From the IMG/VR virus record IMGVR_UViG_3300045741_000417, positions 1 to 38,485 of that record: 38,485 nt of DNA. One strand, 5' to 3'. Below the pieces are notes generated by a model. The model had not been told where the DNA came from, did no database searches, and saw only the letters and a program-made list of their open reading frames with translations. This document shows, piece by piece, positions 29,534-37,648 of this stretch. Origin of the DNA: a virus. Position numbers and translations under genes: made by a program. The stretch's first letter is position 1. The number at the start of each line of letters is the position of its first letter.

Positions 29534-29561
29534 ACTATACCAATAAAACAAAATTAGTCAA
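29534..29561 (-). promoter_or_regulatory. Strong promoter for the leftward gene beside the origin
   Basis: Read leftward, TTGACT (29561-29556; five of six), a 16-base spacer and TATAGT (29539-29534; five of six) end six bases before ATG 29527, predicting a leaderless message. Confidence 0.6.
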
Positions 29562-29582
29562 CTATTAAATTGTTAAAAATTA

Positions 29583-29610
29583 TTTACAATCATGTAACGC
29601 GACATTTAAA
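29583..29610 (+). promoter_or_regulatory. Candidate promoter for the head/packaging genes
   Basis: TTTACA (29583-29588), a 16-base spacer and TTTAAA (29605-29610) lie 41 bases before the terminase small subunit. The -35 and spacer equal those of the candidate at 1298-1325, so both could be late promoters. The -10 is weak. Confidence 0.35.
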
Positions 29611-29651
29611 GTTAGCTTTTCTTAACAAAATAAAATAACATAAACTTTATT

Positions 29652-30044
29652 ATGCCATTTCCTAAAGGAAAAGCGAACCCAGGTGCAGGACGCCCGAAGG
29701 GCGCAAAGAATAAAAACGAATCACCGCTGGCAATTAAAGCACGCGAGCTTGGCGTAGACCCGTTCGAAATTCTTTTACTATTTGCTAAAGGCGATTATGA
29801 GGGGCTTGGCTACAAAAGCGAAAGCCGCGTGGTGGGTTACACAAAAGCGGGCGAAGAAATTTTAGAAGAGTATTGTACGCCCACACTGAGACAAAAATCA
29901 GCGCGCGACGCTGCGGAATATCTTTACCCTAAACTTAAATCAGTAGAGCTTACAGACCCCGAAGGTAAAAACCCATTTAAAACATTTGCCGAATTTATGT
30001 CTGGTGCGCTACAGTCGGGCAATGACGGAAGCGATAATAGCTAA
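29652..30044 (+). CDS. Terminase small subunit-like protein (130 aa)
   Basis: The N terminus PFPKGKANPGAGRPKGAKNK is a basic, Gly-rich DNA-binding segment typical of small-terminase-like proteins. A helical region with TLRQKSARDAAEYLYPKLKSVEL follows. It lies directly before, and overlaps by 23 bases, the large terminase gene. The small subunit recognises the packaging start site. No strong ribosome site is visible before ATG 29652. The identity rests on position and the N-terminal motif. Confidence 0.7.
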   Translation: MPFPKGKANPGAGRPKGAKNKNESPLAIKARELGVDPFEILLLFAKGDYEGLGYKSESRVVGYTKAGEEILEEYCTPTLRQKSARDAAEYLYPKLKSVELTDPEGKNPFKTFAEFMSGALQSGNDGSDNS

Positions 30045-31599
30045 GAAGTTTCAAAAACAACCTGCATTTTATATTACAAATGTACTTGGCGCGAAGCTAG
30101 AAAACTATCAAACAAATATTTGTGCAGTAGTCGAAGCTAATGAACGCACAGCAATCAAAGCTTGTCATAGCGTTGGCAAATCTTTTATTATGGCACGAAT
30201 TGTTTTGTGGTTTGCTAGTTGCTTTCCATACTCGAAAGTAATTACTACCGCGCCCACTGGGCGCCAGGTGCGAACTATTTTATGGTCTGAAATTCGCGCG
30301 GGTTACAGTCGTGCGAAATATCCACTCGGCGGAAAGATGCTATCTACCGAATGGCAATTGACTGAGGAAAAAGATTGGTTTGCAATTGGCTTTAGTCCGA
30401 AAAGCGAAGGCGGTTTAAGCGACGAACAAGGAACGCAATCAAGTTTTCAGGGCTTCCATGCTTCGGACATTCTTGTAGTGTTTGACGAAGCGACGGGTAT
30501 CGCTCCCGGCGTTTGGAAAATGGTCGAAGGCTTACTAACTACTGGCCGAGTAAAATTTGTTTGTATCGGGAATCCCACAAGCCGCGCTAGTAATTTCTTT
30601 AATTGTTTTCGGTCGGGTGCCTGGGCAAATATAACATTATCGTGTTTCGTATCGCCGAACTTGATAGCAAACGGAATTACTGACAAAGAAAAATTAGAAG
30701 CTGAATTTAATTTGCTTCGTAGTATGCCGGAAGTAGATGCGCGAGAGCGAATCAAAAATTATAAATGTCCGGTGCCGCATTTGCTTTCTTTGTCGTGGGT
30801 AATGAGTTATGCGCTAGAGCTTGGAAGTCTTACGCACCCGTTATTTGTTTCAAAAGTTTTAGGCGAATTCCCCGAAGAGGGTGAAAACATTGTTGTGTCT
30901 TTGGGCACTGTCGAAGCTGCGCAGTTACGTGTTTATTACCCCGTTGAAAGCGACAGGCGAAGTATGGGCGTGGACGTTGCCCGCTATGGAAGTGACAGCA
31001 CAGTACTAACGTATTTGCACGGTAAAAAGTTTGTTGGTAAAAAACGTTTTAGTAAAATAGGAAACATGGAAGTAAGCGGGGAAGTAATAAGTTTTTGTGA
31101 AGACGCTGGTTATCCCGATGTAATTAATATCGACGAAACTGGAGTGGGCGCGGGCGTAGTGGATGCGCTTCGGGACGCGCAGCTAACAAACATTAAGTTA
31201 CAGCGTGTAATAATTAACGGCGTGCAATTCGGAGCAAGCGTAAAATGTGAAAATAAAGATTGCGACCACAAGACTTGTCAAAAATTTAAATATGTAAATA
31301 TTAAAGCGCGCATGTTTGATTTACTCGGTAACGCTTTGCGTGATGGGCTTTGCCTTCCAAGTGATGATATTTATGAAAAAGAATTACCTACGATACTTTA
31401 CAAATACGATAAAACTGGCAGGTTATACATTGAATCGAAAGACGAATACAAAAAAAGAACTGGCCGCGGGTCGCCAGATCACGCCGATTCTTTAGCGTTG
31501 GCAAATTATGGCTTTTACGATAGCTTGGAAATTGGAAGCTTTACCGACGCATTTAATTATAGCGCACCTACGCATAGCGGGAGCATGGGGAATTATTAA
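30022..31599 (+). CDS. Terminase large subunit (525 aa)
   Basis: ATG 30022 (MTEAIIAKKF) is preferred to ATG 29986, which lies deeper in the small subunit gene. The ATPase part has Walker A A-C-H-S-V-G-K53-S and Walker B L-V-V-F-D155-E156. The RNase H-like nuclease part has D318 (MGVDVARYGSD), D371 (INIDETGVGAG) and the late DHADSLALANY acid. All are needed for DNA translocation and cutting during head filling. A small CxxxxCxxxxC cluster (CENKDCDHKTC) in the nuclease domain is unusual and may bind zinc. The stop overlaps the portal ATG. Confidence 0.95.
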   Translation: MTEAIIAKKFQKQPAFYITNVLGAKLENYQTNICAVVEANERTAIKACHSVGKSFIMARIVLWFASCFPYSKVITTAPTGRQVRTILWSEIRAGYSRAKYPLGGKMLSTEWQLTEEKDWFAIGFSPKSEGGLSDEQGTQSSFQGFHASDILVVFDEATGIAPGVWKMVEGLLTTGRVKFVCIGNPTSRASNFFNCFRSGAWANITLSCFVSPNLIANGITDKEKLEAEFNLLRSMPEVDARERIKNYKCPVPHLLSLSWVMSYALELGSLTHPLFVSKVLGEFPEEGENIVVSLGTVEAAQLRVYYPVESDRRSMGVDVARYGSDSTVLTYLHGKKFVGKKRFSKIGNMEVSGEVISFCEDAGYPDVINIDETGVGAGVVDALRDAQLTNIKLQRVIINGVQFGASVKCENKDCDHKTCQKFKYVNIKARMFDLLGNALRDGLCLPSDDIYEKELPTILYKYDKTGRLYIESKDEYKKRTGRGSPDHADSLALANYGFYDSLEIGSFTDAFNYSAPTHSGSMGNY

Positions 31600-33977
31600 T
31601 GGCTAAAAAGAAAAATTCTAAAACAATTAAACTAGCGGAACCCCCTGCGACCGATGAGCAAGGCATGCAAAACATTGCTGATTCGGGTACACGCATTTCG
31701 AAAATGGCGTTTGGTAATAGCGGAACGCGAATCTATGGTGGACAATTTGACGAAGACTATTTACCAGAACTTTTAGGACATAAAGGCTCTGACACGTTTG
31801 ATAAAGTTCGTCGAAGCGAGTCACAAGTAGCGATGCTCATGGGAGCGGTTTACAATCCAATTAAATCGGCGACGTGGGACATGCAGGCGGACGATGAGAA
31901 TAATGCAGATCAAGTTTTACATCGTGATTTTATCAAGCATATTTTATTCGAAACATTACCGCGCGGCTGGCCAGCATTTTTAAATGAAGCGCTTAGCTGC
32001 ATACCATTTGGTTTTTCAGTTTTCGAAGTAGTCCACAATGTAGTTTTTAATCATGCAAAATTTGGAACTTATAACGGCTTGGCTAATCTTGGCTTTAGAA
32101 AGCAGCGTTCTATTTTTCGTTGGAACCTAGAAAGAAAAACAGGCAAACTTTTATCAGTTGAGCAGCAAGAAAGTAGCGACGTAGCGGACAATGCGGTAAT
32201 CCCCGGAGAATTTATTTTAACATTTTCAATAAATCGTGAAGGCGATAATTTTGAGGGTATTAGTGCGCTTCGCCCTATGTACGGCGCTTATAAACGTAAA
32301 CAATTATATTTAAAACTCACCGCTATCGGAGTGGAAAAATATGCTTACGGTATTATTTTAGGCACCGTACCGTCTGGTAAAGAAAAGTCACCCGAGTTCA
32401 AAAGCTTCGTTGACCATTTAACAGCGTATACAGCAAACGAAAAAAGTTTTCTGATTCGCCCCGCCGGATGGGACGTGGATATAAAAAGCAACGTGTTTGA
32501 TGCGCAAAAAATGGTAGAGCTTTTAAAATTTGAAAATACCGAAATGATTAATGCAATGGTAGCGAACTTTCTTGCCCTTGGTATGCACTCAACTGGCGGA
32601 AGCTACGCGCTCGGACAGGACTTATCTGATTTTTTCTTAGGCGGCATTCAGGCTTATGCGAATTTAATTTGTGAAGAGTTAAACCGCGTACTTATTCCGC
32701 AACTAATTAAAATGAATTTCGGTGAACAGCCGATTTATCCAAAAATTAAATGCTCTGGTATCAATGATAATGCGGGCAAAGAATTGGCGGAAACACTCAC
32801 AAGCTTGCTTGGTTCTAAAGCATTGACGGCTGATAGCAAGCTAGAAGAGTATTTGCGCAAACTTTACAAATTACCAACACAAGACGAATCGACAGCAAGA
32901 CAGCAAACACCGCCCGCGGTTTCCGGCGCGCCTACAGCGTCGCCAGTTACAAAACTAAAAGAAGTAGAAAAAACTTTTAAACTTGCTGAAAACTCCGCCC
33001 GCTACCGTAAACAATGGGAAGAAAATAAAGCCGCAGTTAAAGAAACAATGCAAAAAGGCCTGCGAAAAATAGCAGACAGTATGCTAGCAAATTTGAAAAC
33101 AAATTTTAATAATGCTGTCGGTTCTAATTATATTAAAGCAGCAAACAATTTAAAATATTCTGGTGTACAAGAATATGTAAGCGTGCTTAAAAATATGTTT
33201 GCATCTATTGCGGTAGAAGCAATTAACGAAGCGAAAAAAGAAATTCCAGGCGGTAAAAATATCAAACTTGCGGAAGACGTAAAAACGTTTAAGTTTGGTG
33301 ACTACGAAACATTACCGCCCTTTTTAAAAGCGCTTGTAGATACAGCCGCTAAAAATATGGAAGCACAAGTAGGCGACGTGGAAAAACTTGTTACGTTCCA
33401 ATTCGGTAATAGCGCCGTATCGACGGACAATTTTGATATAATCGAAAATGATATAAACCAAAAAGTAAATGCGATGCTTGACGGGTCTACAGCAAGCGGC
33501 GCGAGCATCGACGCCGCGGCGGGCAATGTTACTTCTTTCATTACGCAAACAGGGCGTAATGAATTATTTTTTAGCCCCGACGTTTTAAGTGGTATTGAAA
33601 GTTTTACGTTTACAAACGAAGACCCGGTAAGTCCTATTTGTCAAGACTTGGCGGGCACAACATTTTCAGCAAATGACCCGGAAGCTGATAGATATTTTCC
33701 GCCATTGCACCATAACTGTAAAAGTCGTTTAGTGCCTAATATGGTAGGCGATTCTAATAATCCAGAAATTGACCCGAATGGTTTACAGCCTTCGCGCGCA
33801 AGCTTGGAAAAATATATAACGCTTAGCGAATATAAAAAGCCTGTTAAATTAGCGGGTGACCTTTCCGCCTGCGTAGCAGGGTGGATGCCAGAATTAATGG
33901 CAAAAGGGCATTCGCAAGAACAAGCACTAGCTATTGCATATAGTAAGTGCGGCGAATCGGCGCCAGCTAAAAAGTAA
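31599..33977 (+). CDS. Portal protein fused to MuF-type minor head protein (792 aa)
   Basis: Residues about 1-430 form a Mu gp29-like (DUF935) portal: VAMLMGAVYNPIKSATWDM, FGFSVFEVVH, KFENTEMINAMVANFLALGM and LICEELNRVLIPQLI. Residues about 450-715 are a MuF-like head morphogenesis domain ending in DPVSPICQDLAG (near 676) and PPLHHNCKSRLVP. The last 40 residues have CVAGWMPELMAKGHSQEQALAIAYSKCG, a motif also seen at the ends of other phage head proteins. In Mu, portal and MuF are separate genes, so this is a fusion. Portal dodecamers form the DNA channel, and the MuF part would lie inside the head. Confidence 0.88.
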   Translation: MAKKKNSKTIKLAEPPATDEQGMQNIADSGTRISKMAFGNSGTRIYGGQFDEDYLPELLGHKGSDTFDKVRRSESQVAMLMGAVYNPIKSATWDMQADDENNADQVLHRDFIKHILFETLPRGWPAFLNEALSCIPFGFSVFEVVHNVVFNHAKFGTYNGLANLGFRKQRSIFRWNLERKTGKLLSVEQQESSDVADNAVIPGEFILTFSINREGDNFEGISALRPMYGAYKRKQLYLKLTAIGVEKYAYGIILGTVPSGKEKSPEFKSFVDHLTAYTANEKSFLIRPAGWDVDIKSNVFDAQKMVELLKFENTEMINAMVANFLALGMHSTGGSYALGQDLSDFFLGGIQAYANLICEELNRVLIPQLIKMNFGEQPIYPKIKCSGINDNAGKELAETLTSLLGSKALTADSKLEEYLRKLYKLPTQDESTARQQTPPAVSGAPTASPVTKLKEVEKTFKLAENSARYRKQWEENKAAVKETMQKGLRKIADSMLANLKTNFNNAVGSNYIKAANNLKYSGVQEYVSVLKNMFASIAVEAINEAKKEIPGGKNIKLAEDVKTFKFGDYETLPPFLKALVDTAAKNMEAQVGDVEKLVTFQFGNSAVSTDNFDIIENDINQKVNAMLDGSTASGASIDAAAGNVTSFITQTGRNELFFSPDVLSGIESFTFTNEDPVSPICQDLAGTTFSANDPEADRYFPPLHHNCKSRLVPNMVGDSNNPEIDPNGLQPSRASLEKYITLSEYKKPVKLAGDLSACVAGWMPELMAKGHSQEQALAIAYSKCGESAPAKK

Positions 33978-34051
33978 CAAAATAAACACCTGCGCAAAAA
34001 AGTGGTAAATTTGTTACTTGAATTTTTCTTAATATGGTTTAGGTTAAAAAT

Positions 34052-35044
34052 ATGCGTTCGGACTTCTTAGGCACTATTAAATTACAAGATGGCACTACGC
34101 CCGGTCATGACCGTTCGCCTATCGTACAGGTTTTGCGTGTAACAAAATTTGAACACCCGACTTACGGAACCGTGGAAATAACGCCACAAATTTTGCAGCA
34201 ATTTAAAGAAAACTTTGAAAAGAACGTTAGACGCCAACAAATTCCTATTGATTACTTTCACGATAATGAAGGTGTTGCCGCGGGCTGGATAAAAGAGTTA
34301 TTTTTTTCGGACAGTTCTAACCAAGAATTATGGGCGCGTGTAGATTGGACAAAAAACGCGCTGCAAAAACTTAATGAAAAAGAATTAAAATATTTTTCGC
34401 CTGAATTTGCTTTTAAGTGGACAGACCCGGAAACTCAGGTAAGTTATGAAAATGTACTGTTCGGCGGCGGCTTAACGAATCGACCACAAGTTAAGGATAT
34501 GGCACCGATAGTTTTGAAAGAATCTAAGGGGGAAATTTTAATGGACGCAAAAGTAAAAGAATTAGAAGCGCAAGTAAAAACACTTAACGAACAAGTGCAA
34601 CAATACCAAGCCGCGGCACCAGTAGCCCAGGCCGATATGCAATCGAAAGACGCAAAAATCGTTGAGCTAGAAAAGAAAATTGCTGACCTTCAAGCGCAAT
34701 GCGACGCCATGAAGTCACAAAATACGCAAATGATGGCTGATAATAATGCGATGAAAGATAAAATCGCATGCAGCGAAAAAGAAAAAGAATTTAATATCCT
34801 TTTAACAGAAGGCAAAGCATGCGCCGCGCAGAAAGATGCTTTCATTAAAGGCGATATGGCCGAGTTCATTAAGAATGCCGCAAAAGTAAATCTTGCTGAA
34901 AAAGGCAATGGCGAAGGTAATGGAACAAAAGGCGCAAAAGACGAAGACGCTGAAATTTTAGAGTTAGCTGAAAAAATGGTAAAGGATGAAAAAATTAAAC
35001 TTCCGGACGCCATTTCTAAAGTTATGAAGGCACGCAAGAAATAA
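34052..35044 (+). CDS. Mu gpI-like prohead protease with C-terminal scaffold (330 aa)
   Basis: The N-terminal 160 residues carry IPIDYFHDNEGVAAGWIKEL, LWARVDWTKNALQKLNEKELKYFSPEF and GGLTNRPQVKDMAP, the signature of Mu protein I-type proteases. The His in DYFHD and Ser in FSPEF are candidate catalytic residues. Residues 164-245 form a coiled-coil scaffold, and the C terminus is charged and helical. An in-frame ATG with its own ribosome site at 34541 would make the scaffold alone. The protease matures the prohead by cutting the scaffold. Confidence 0.88.
   Translation: MRSDFLGTIKLQDGTTPGHDRSPIVQVLRVTKFEHPTYGTVEITPQILQQFKENFEKNVRRQQIPIDYFHDNEGVAAGWIKELFFSDSSNQELWARVDWTKNALQKLNEKELKYFSPEFAFKWTDPETQVSYENVLFGGGLTNRPQVKDMAPIVLKESKGEILMDAKVKELEAQVKTLNEQVQQYQAAAPVAQADMQSKDAKIVELEKKIADLQAQCDAMKSQNTQMMADNNAMKDKIACSEKEKEFNILLTEGKACAAQKDAFIKGDMAEFIKNAAKVNLAEKGNGEGNGTKGAKDEDAEILELAEKMVKDEKIKLPDAISKVMKARKK
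34541..35044 (+). CDS. Nested scaffold protein (internal start, 167 aa)
   Basis: ATG 34541 is codon 164 of the protease gene and is preceded by AAGGGGGAAATTTTA, matching the genome's own GGGGAAT-type ribosome sites better than the protease start does. The product begins MDAKVKELEAQVKTLNEQVQ, a coiled coil. Mu gpZ and lambda Nu3 are known examples of a scaffold made from an internal start in the protease gene. Use of this start is predicted from sequence only. Confidence 0.7.
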   Translation: MDAKVKELEAQVKTLNEQVQQYQAAAPVAQADMQSKDAKIVELEKKIADLQAQCDAMKSQNTQMMADNNAMKDKIACSEKEKEFNILLTEGKACAAQKDAFIKGDMAEFIKNAAKVNLAEKGNGEGNGTKGAKDEDAEILELAEKMVKDEKIKLPDAISKVMKARKK

Positions 35045-35068
35045 ATTTTTTAAGAGGGGGAATACACA

Positions 35069-35428
35069 ATGGCAGCTTATTTACAACCGGATTTTGTAGC
35101 ACTTAAAGCAGACGGCGCTCTATCAGCGTTTTTGTTTGTTAAACTTGGCTCTGATGCCGACCACGTTACTAACGTAGGCGCTGGCGGTCTTGCTCTTGGG
35201 ATCAATATGAATGCGTCAAGCGCAGCGGAAGACGTTTTAGAAGTAGCATACAGCGAAGCTGGTAAGCTAAAACTTGCCGGAACAGTGGCCGCAGGCGGAC
35301 AAATTGCATCCGACGCCGCTGGTAAAGGTGTAGCTGCTACTACAGGCGATTATGTAAATGCGCAAGCATTGGAAGCTGGTGTAGCTGGCGACATAATCAG
35401 TGTTAAACAAGTTAATTACAAAATTTAA
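35069..35428 (+). CDS. Head decoration / capsid cement protein (119 aa)
   Basis: GAGGGGGAATACACA precedes the ATG. The product is a small beta protein with repeated Gly/Ala turns (TNVGAGGLALGINMN, GTVAAGGQIASDAAGKGVAAT), as in DUF2190/gpD-like capsid stabilising proteins, and sits between protease and major capsid genes. Such proteins bind the expanded shell from outside. Confidence 0.75.
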   Translation: MAAYLQPDFVALKADGALSAFLFVKLGSDADHVTNVGAGGLALGINMNASSAAEDVLEVAYSEAGKLKLAGTVAAGGQIASDAAGKGVAATTGDYVNAQALEAGVAGDIISVKQVNYKI

Positions 35429-35450
35429 TTAGGAAACGGGGGAATTTAAA

Positions 35451-36386
35451 ATGTCATTTCTAAAAGCACAAGTAGACAAGTTACTCACTAACGTGAGTAA
35501 TGCGTATGTACCAGAGGGGTATATTTCCGAAGCGATTTTACCCGTTCTTAACGTAGTTCAAAGCTCCGGAAAAATCGGAAAGTATGGTAGCGACCATTTA
35601 AGAATCGTGCCAACGATTATGGGCGGACGTGCGGGCGCAAAACGCCTTGACGTAACTGCACGTAGTTCGACACTTTACCTTATTGAGAGTCACGGCCTTT
35701 CTGACTTGGTAACGAAAGAAGACTACCGCAACGTAGAACAACCTTTCGACGCTGAAAAAGATAGTGTAATGACACTTACAAATGTATTGTGGCTTGGTAA
35801 AGAAAAAGCATTAGCAGATAGCTTGCGCTCTACTTCTATCATCACACAAAACGTGACGCTTTCGGGAACTTCACAATTTAACGATTACACCAATAGTGAC
35901 CCTATTGCCGTATCGGTAACTGCTAAGAACACCATTCGCGCGGCCTGTGGTAAAGCGCCCGACACTATTATTATGGATTGGCAATTAGCGGAGACACTTC
36001 GCTATCATCCAAAAATCGTTCGTAACTTAGGTTATGCAGATAACCGCGCTGGTTCTTTGACCAACGACGAACTTGCTAAAGCTTTGGGTGTACGACGCTT
36101 GCTAGTTGCAGACGTTGTTTATAACTCGGCGAAAGAAGGTCAATCGGATAGCTTGTCACCTCTTTGGGGTAAAGACATGATTTTCTGTGTTGCGCCTGAT
36201 TCTCCAAGCAAAATGCAAAAATCACTTGGCTATCGTTTACAAATTGCTGGCGAAGGCGCTCGCAAGGTGTTCAAACAGCCAGTATTTAACCCACCAGATG
36301 CTACTGAAATTTTGGTGCAGGACGAATACGACATGCTTCTAGTAGAAACAGCATGCGCGTATCTTGTGAAAAATGCGATGGCATAA
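35451..36386 (+). CDS. Major capsid protein (311 aa)
   Basis: The strong site GGGGGAATTTAAA precedes the ATG. At 311 residues the size fits an HK97-fold shell protein. Segments include YVPEGYISEAILPVLNVVQSSGKIGKY, the long helix DAEKDSVMTLTNVLWLGKEKALADSL, PDTIIMDWQLAETLRYHPKIVRNLGY and a C-terminal DEYDMLLVETACAYLVKNA. It follows protease and decoration genes and is followed by a terminator, as expected for the most highly expressed head gene. The fold is inferred from order and pattern. Confidence 0.85.
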   Translation: MSFLKAQVDKLLTNVSNAYVPEGYISEAILPVLNVVQSSGKIGKYGSDHLRIVPTIMGGRAGAKRLDVTARSSTLYLIESHGLSDLVTKEDYRNVEQPFDAEKDSVMTLTNVLWLGKEKALADSLRSTSIITQNVTLSGTSQFNDYTNSDPIAVSVTAKNTIRAACGKAPDTIIMDWQLAETLRYHPKIVRNLGYADNRAGSLTNDELAKALGVRRLLVADVVYNSAKEGQSDSLSPLWGKDMIFCVAPDSPSKMQKSLGYRLQIAGEGARKVFKQPVFNPPDATEILVQDEYDMLLVETACAYLVKNAMA

Positions 36387-36408
36387 AACACCATTGTGTG
36401 ATTAAAAT

Positions 36409-36447
36409 AAAAGCGCTGCGGGGAAACTCACAGCGCTTTTATTATTT
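36409..36447 (+). terminator. Rho-independent terminator after the capsid gene
   Basis: AAAAGCGCTG (36409-36418) and CAGCGCTTTT (36431-36440) form a perfect 10-bp stem with a 12-base loop, followed by ATTATTT. It lies 23 bases after the capsid stop and probably reduces, rather than blocks, transcription into the connector genes. Confidence 0.85.
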
Positions 36448-36466
36448 AAACTAGGAGAAACTCACA

Positions 36467-36655
36467 ATGGCTGTAATGAATAAAAACGTAGTCCACAATG
36501 GTAAACATTTGGTAAAGGGTTCCGAATGTCCGAAAGAGTTTTTAGAGGCAATGCAAAAGCAAGGGCACGTTGGTAAAGACGTGGAAGAAAAAGTAGAAGT
36601 TTCTTTAGCGCCTAAAAAAGAAGGCGGCTTGCAAGGTGAAGCAGACGAAGAGTAA
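36467..36655 (+). CDS. Small structural-region protein (62 aa)
   Basis: TAGGAGAAACTCACA precedes the ATG; the loop of the terminator shares GAAACTCACA with this leader. The product has a basic beta start (MNKNVVHNGKHLVKGSECP) and a very acidic tail (LQGEADEE). Small proteins of this kind, near Mu gp35 in place and size, lie between capsid and connector genes. The role is unknown. Confidence 0.55.
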   Translation: MAVMNKNVVHNGKHLVKGSECPKEFLEAMQKQGHVGKDVEEKVEVSLAPKKEGGLQGEADEE

Positions 36656-36668
36656 AGGGGAATTATAA

Positions 36669-37115
36669 ATGGCGTATAGTACAAATGCGGAAGTAGCTAG
36701 CGAATTTAAAAGCATCGACTTTGCAGCGACTAATGCCATTATTACAGCCGCGTCTGTAGATCAATTTATTATTGAAGCAGACGCGCTTGTAAATTCTTTT
36801 GTGGGGCAAAGATACGAAACGCCCTTAGTTAGCGGCGAAGGTTTGCAGCTTTTAAAAATGTTTTCTCGCTTACTCGTAGCAGAGAGAATCAGAAAAATTT
36901 TAGAAGTGAAAGACCCTAAAGCTAGCGAGCAGGCGCAAAACCCACGCGGTGTTTCATTATCAACAAAAGATATTATGGCAACACTAAAGCAAATAGCCGC
37001 TGGCGAACAAGTGTTAGCTGGCGCCATTCCATTACTTACTGGTGGGGCATTCTTTTCGAACGCGGTAGTAGACCAGGACAAACCTATTTTTGAAAAGGCA
37101 AAGGATAATTGGTAA
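36669..37115 (+). CDS. Head-tail adaptor, Mu gp36-like (148 aa)
   Basis: AAGGGGAATTATAA precedes the ATG. The pattern VASEFKSIDF...IITAASVDQFIIEADALVNSFVGQRYETPL is that of gp36-like (DUF1320) connector proteins, all-helical rings that bind below the portal. Length is typical. It directly abuts the next gene with no gap. Confidence 0.8.
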   Translation: MAYSTNAEVASEFKSIDFAATNAIITAASVDQFIIEADALVNSFVGQRYETPLVSGEGLQLLKMFSRLLVAERIRKILEVKDPKASEQAQNPRGVSLSTKDIMATLKQIAAGEQVLAGAIPLLTGGAFFSNAVVDQDKPIFEKAKDNW

Positions 37116-37646
37116 ATGGCTACGGCTAGTTACACGATAGAAAACGACGCCGTATTCAAGCGCGGGCTTGATAGAACCATGTCGGAAATTCAAGACCTGC
37201 GAATACCGTTTGGATTAATTTTACAAGACTTCTATAAATCAGAGCGCGCAATTTTCCAATTAAAAAGCGCCGGAAAATACCCTGATTTTCAGGGCGAAAA
37301 ATCGCCCGCAGGTTTTACAAAATATAAATGGCGCAAAATTAAACGCTATGGTTTTGCATACCCACTTTTAAAAGCAAGCGGTAAGCTAGAAAAATCAATA
37401 ACAACGCCCAATAGTGAAGGCTCGATAGCTAATATTTCTCCATTATCTTTGATCTTTGGCACACAAATTCCCTATGCGATTTATCACCAGAGTGATGCGC
37501 CACGTTCCAAAATTCCACTTCGAAAATTTATTTTTATCGGCGCAGAAGCGCCACGATTCGCCACAAGCGAACAGCAAGGCCGCTTAGAGCGCTGGCTAAA
37601 TATTTTAAACGATTATGTATTAAAGACGCTGGCTAGGAGAAAATAA
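37116..37646 (+). CDS. Virion morphogenesis / neck protein (176 aa)
   Basis: The ATG follows the previous TAA directly. LRIPFGLILQDFYKSERAIFQLKSAGKYPDFQ, ASGKLEKSIT and FGTQIPYAIYHQSDAPRSKIPLRKFIFIG are typical of the phage virion morphogenesis (Mu gpG / HK97 gp10-like) family. Members form the neck or head-completion ring and link to tail completion. Confidence 0.8.
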   Translation: MATASYTIENDAVFKRGLDRTMSEIQDLRIPFGLILQDFYKSERAIFQLKSAGKYPDFQGEKSPAGFTKYKWRKIKRYGFAYPLLKASGKLEKSITTPNSEGSIANISPLSLIFGTQIPYAIYHQSDAPRSKIPLRKFIFIGAEAPRFATSEQQGRLERWLNILNDYVLKTLARRK

Positions 37647-37648
37647 GT

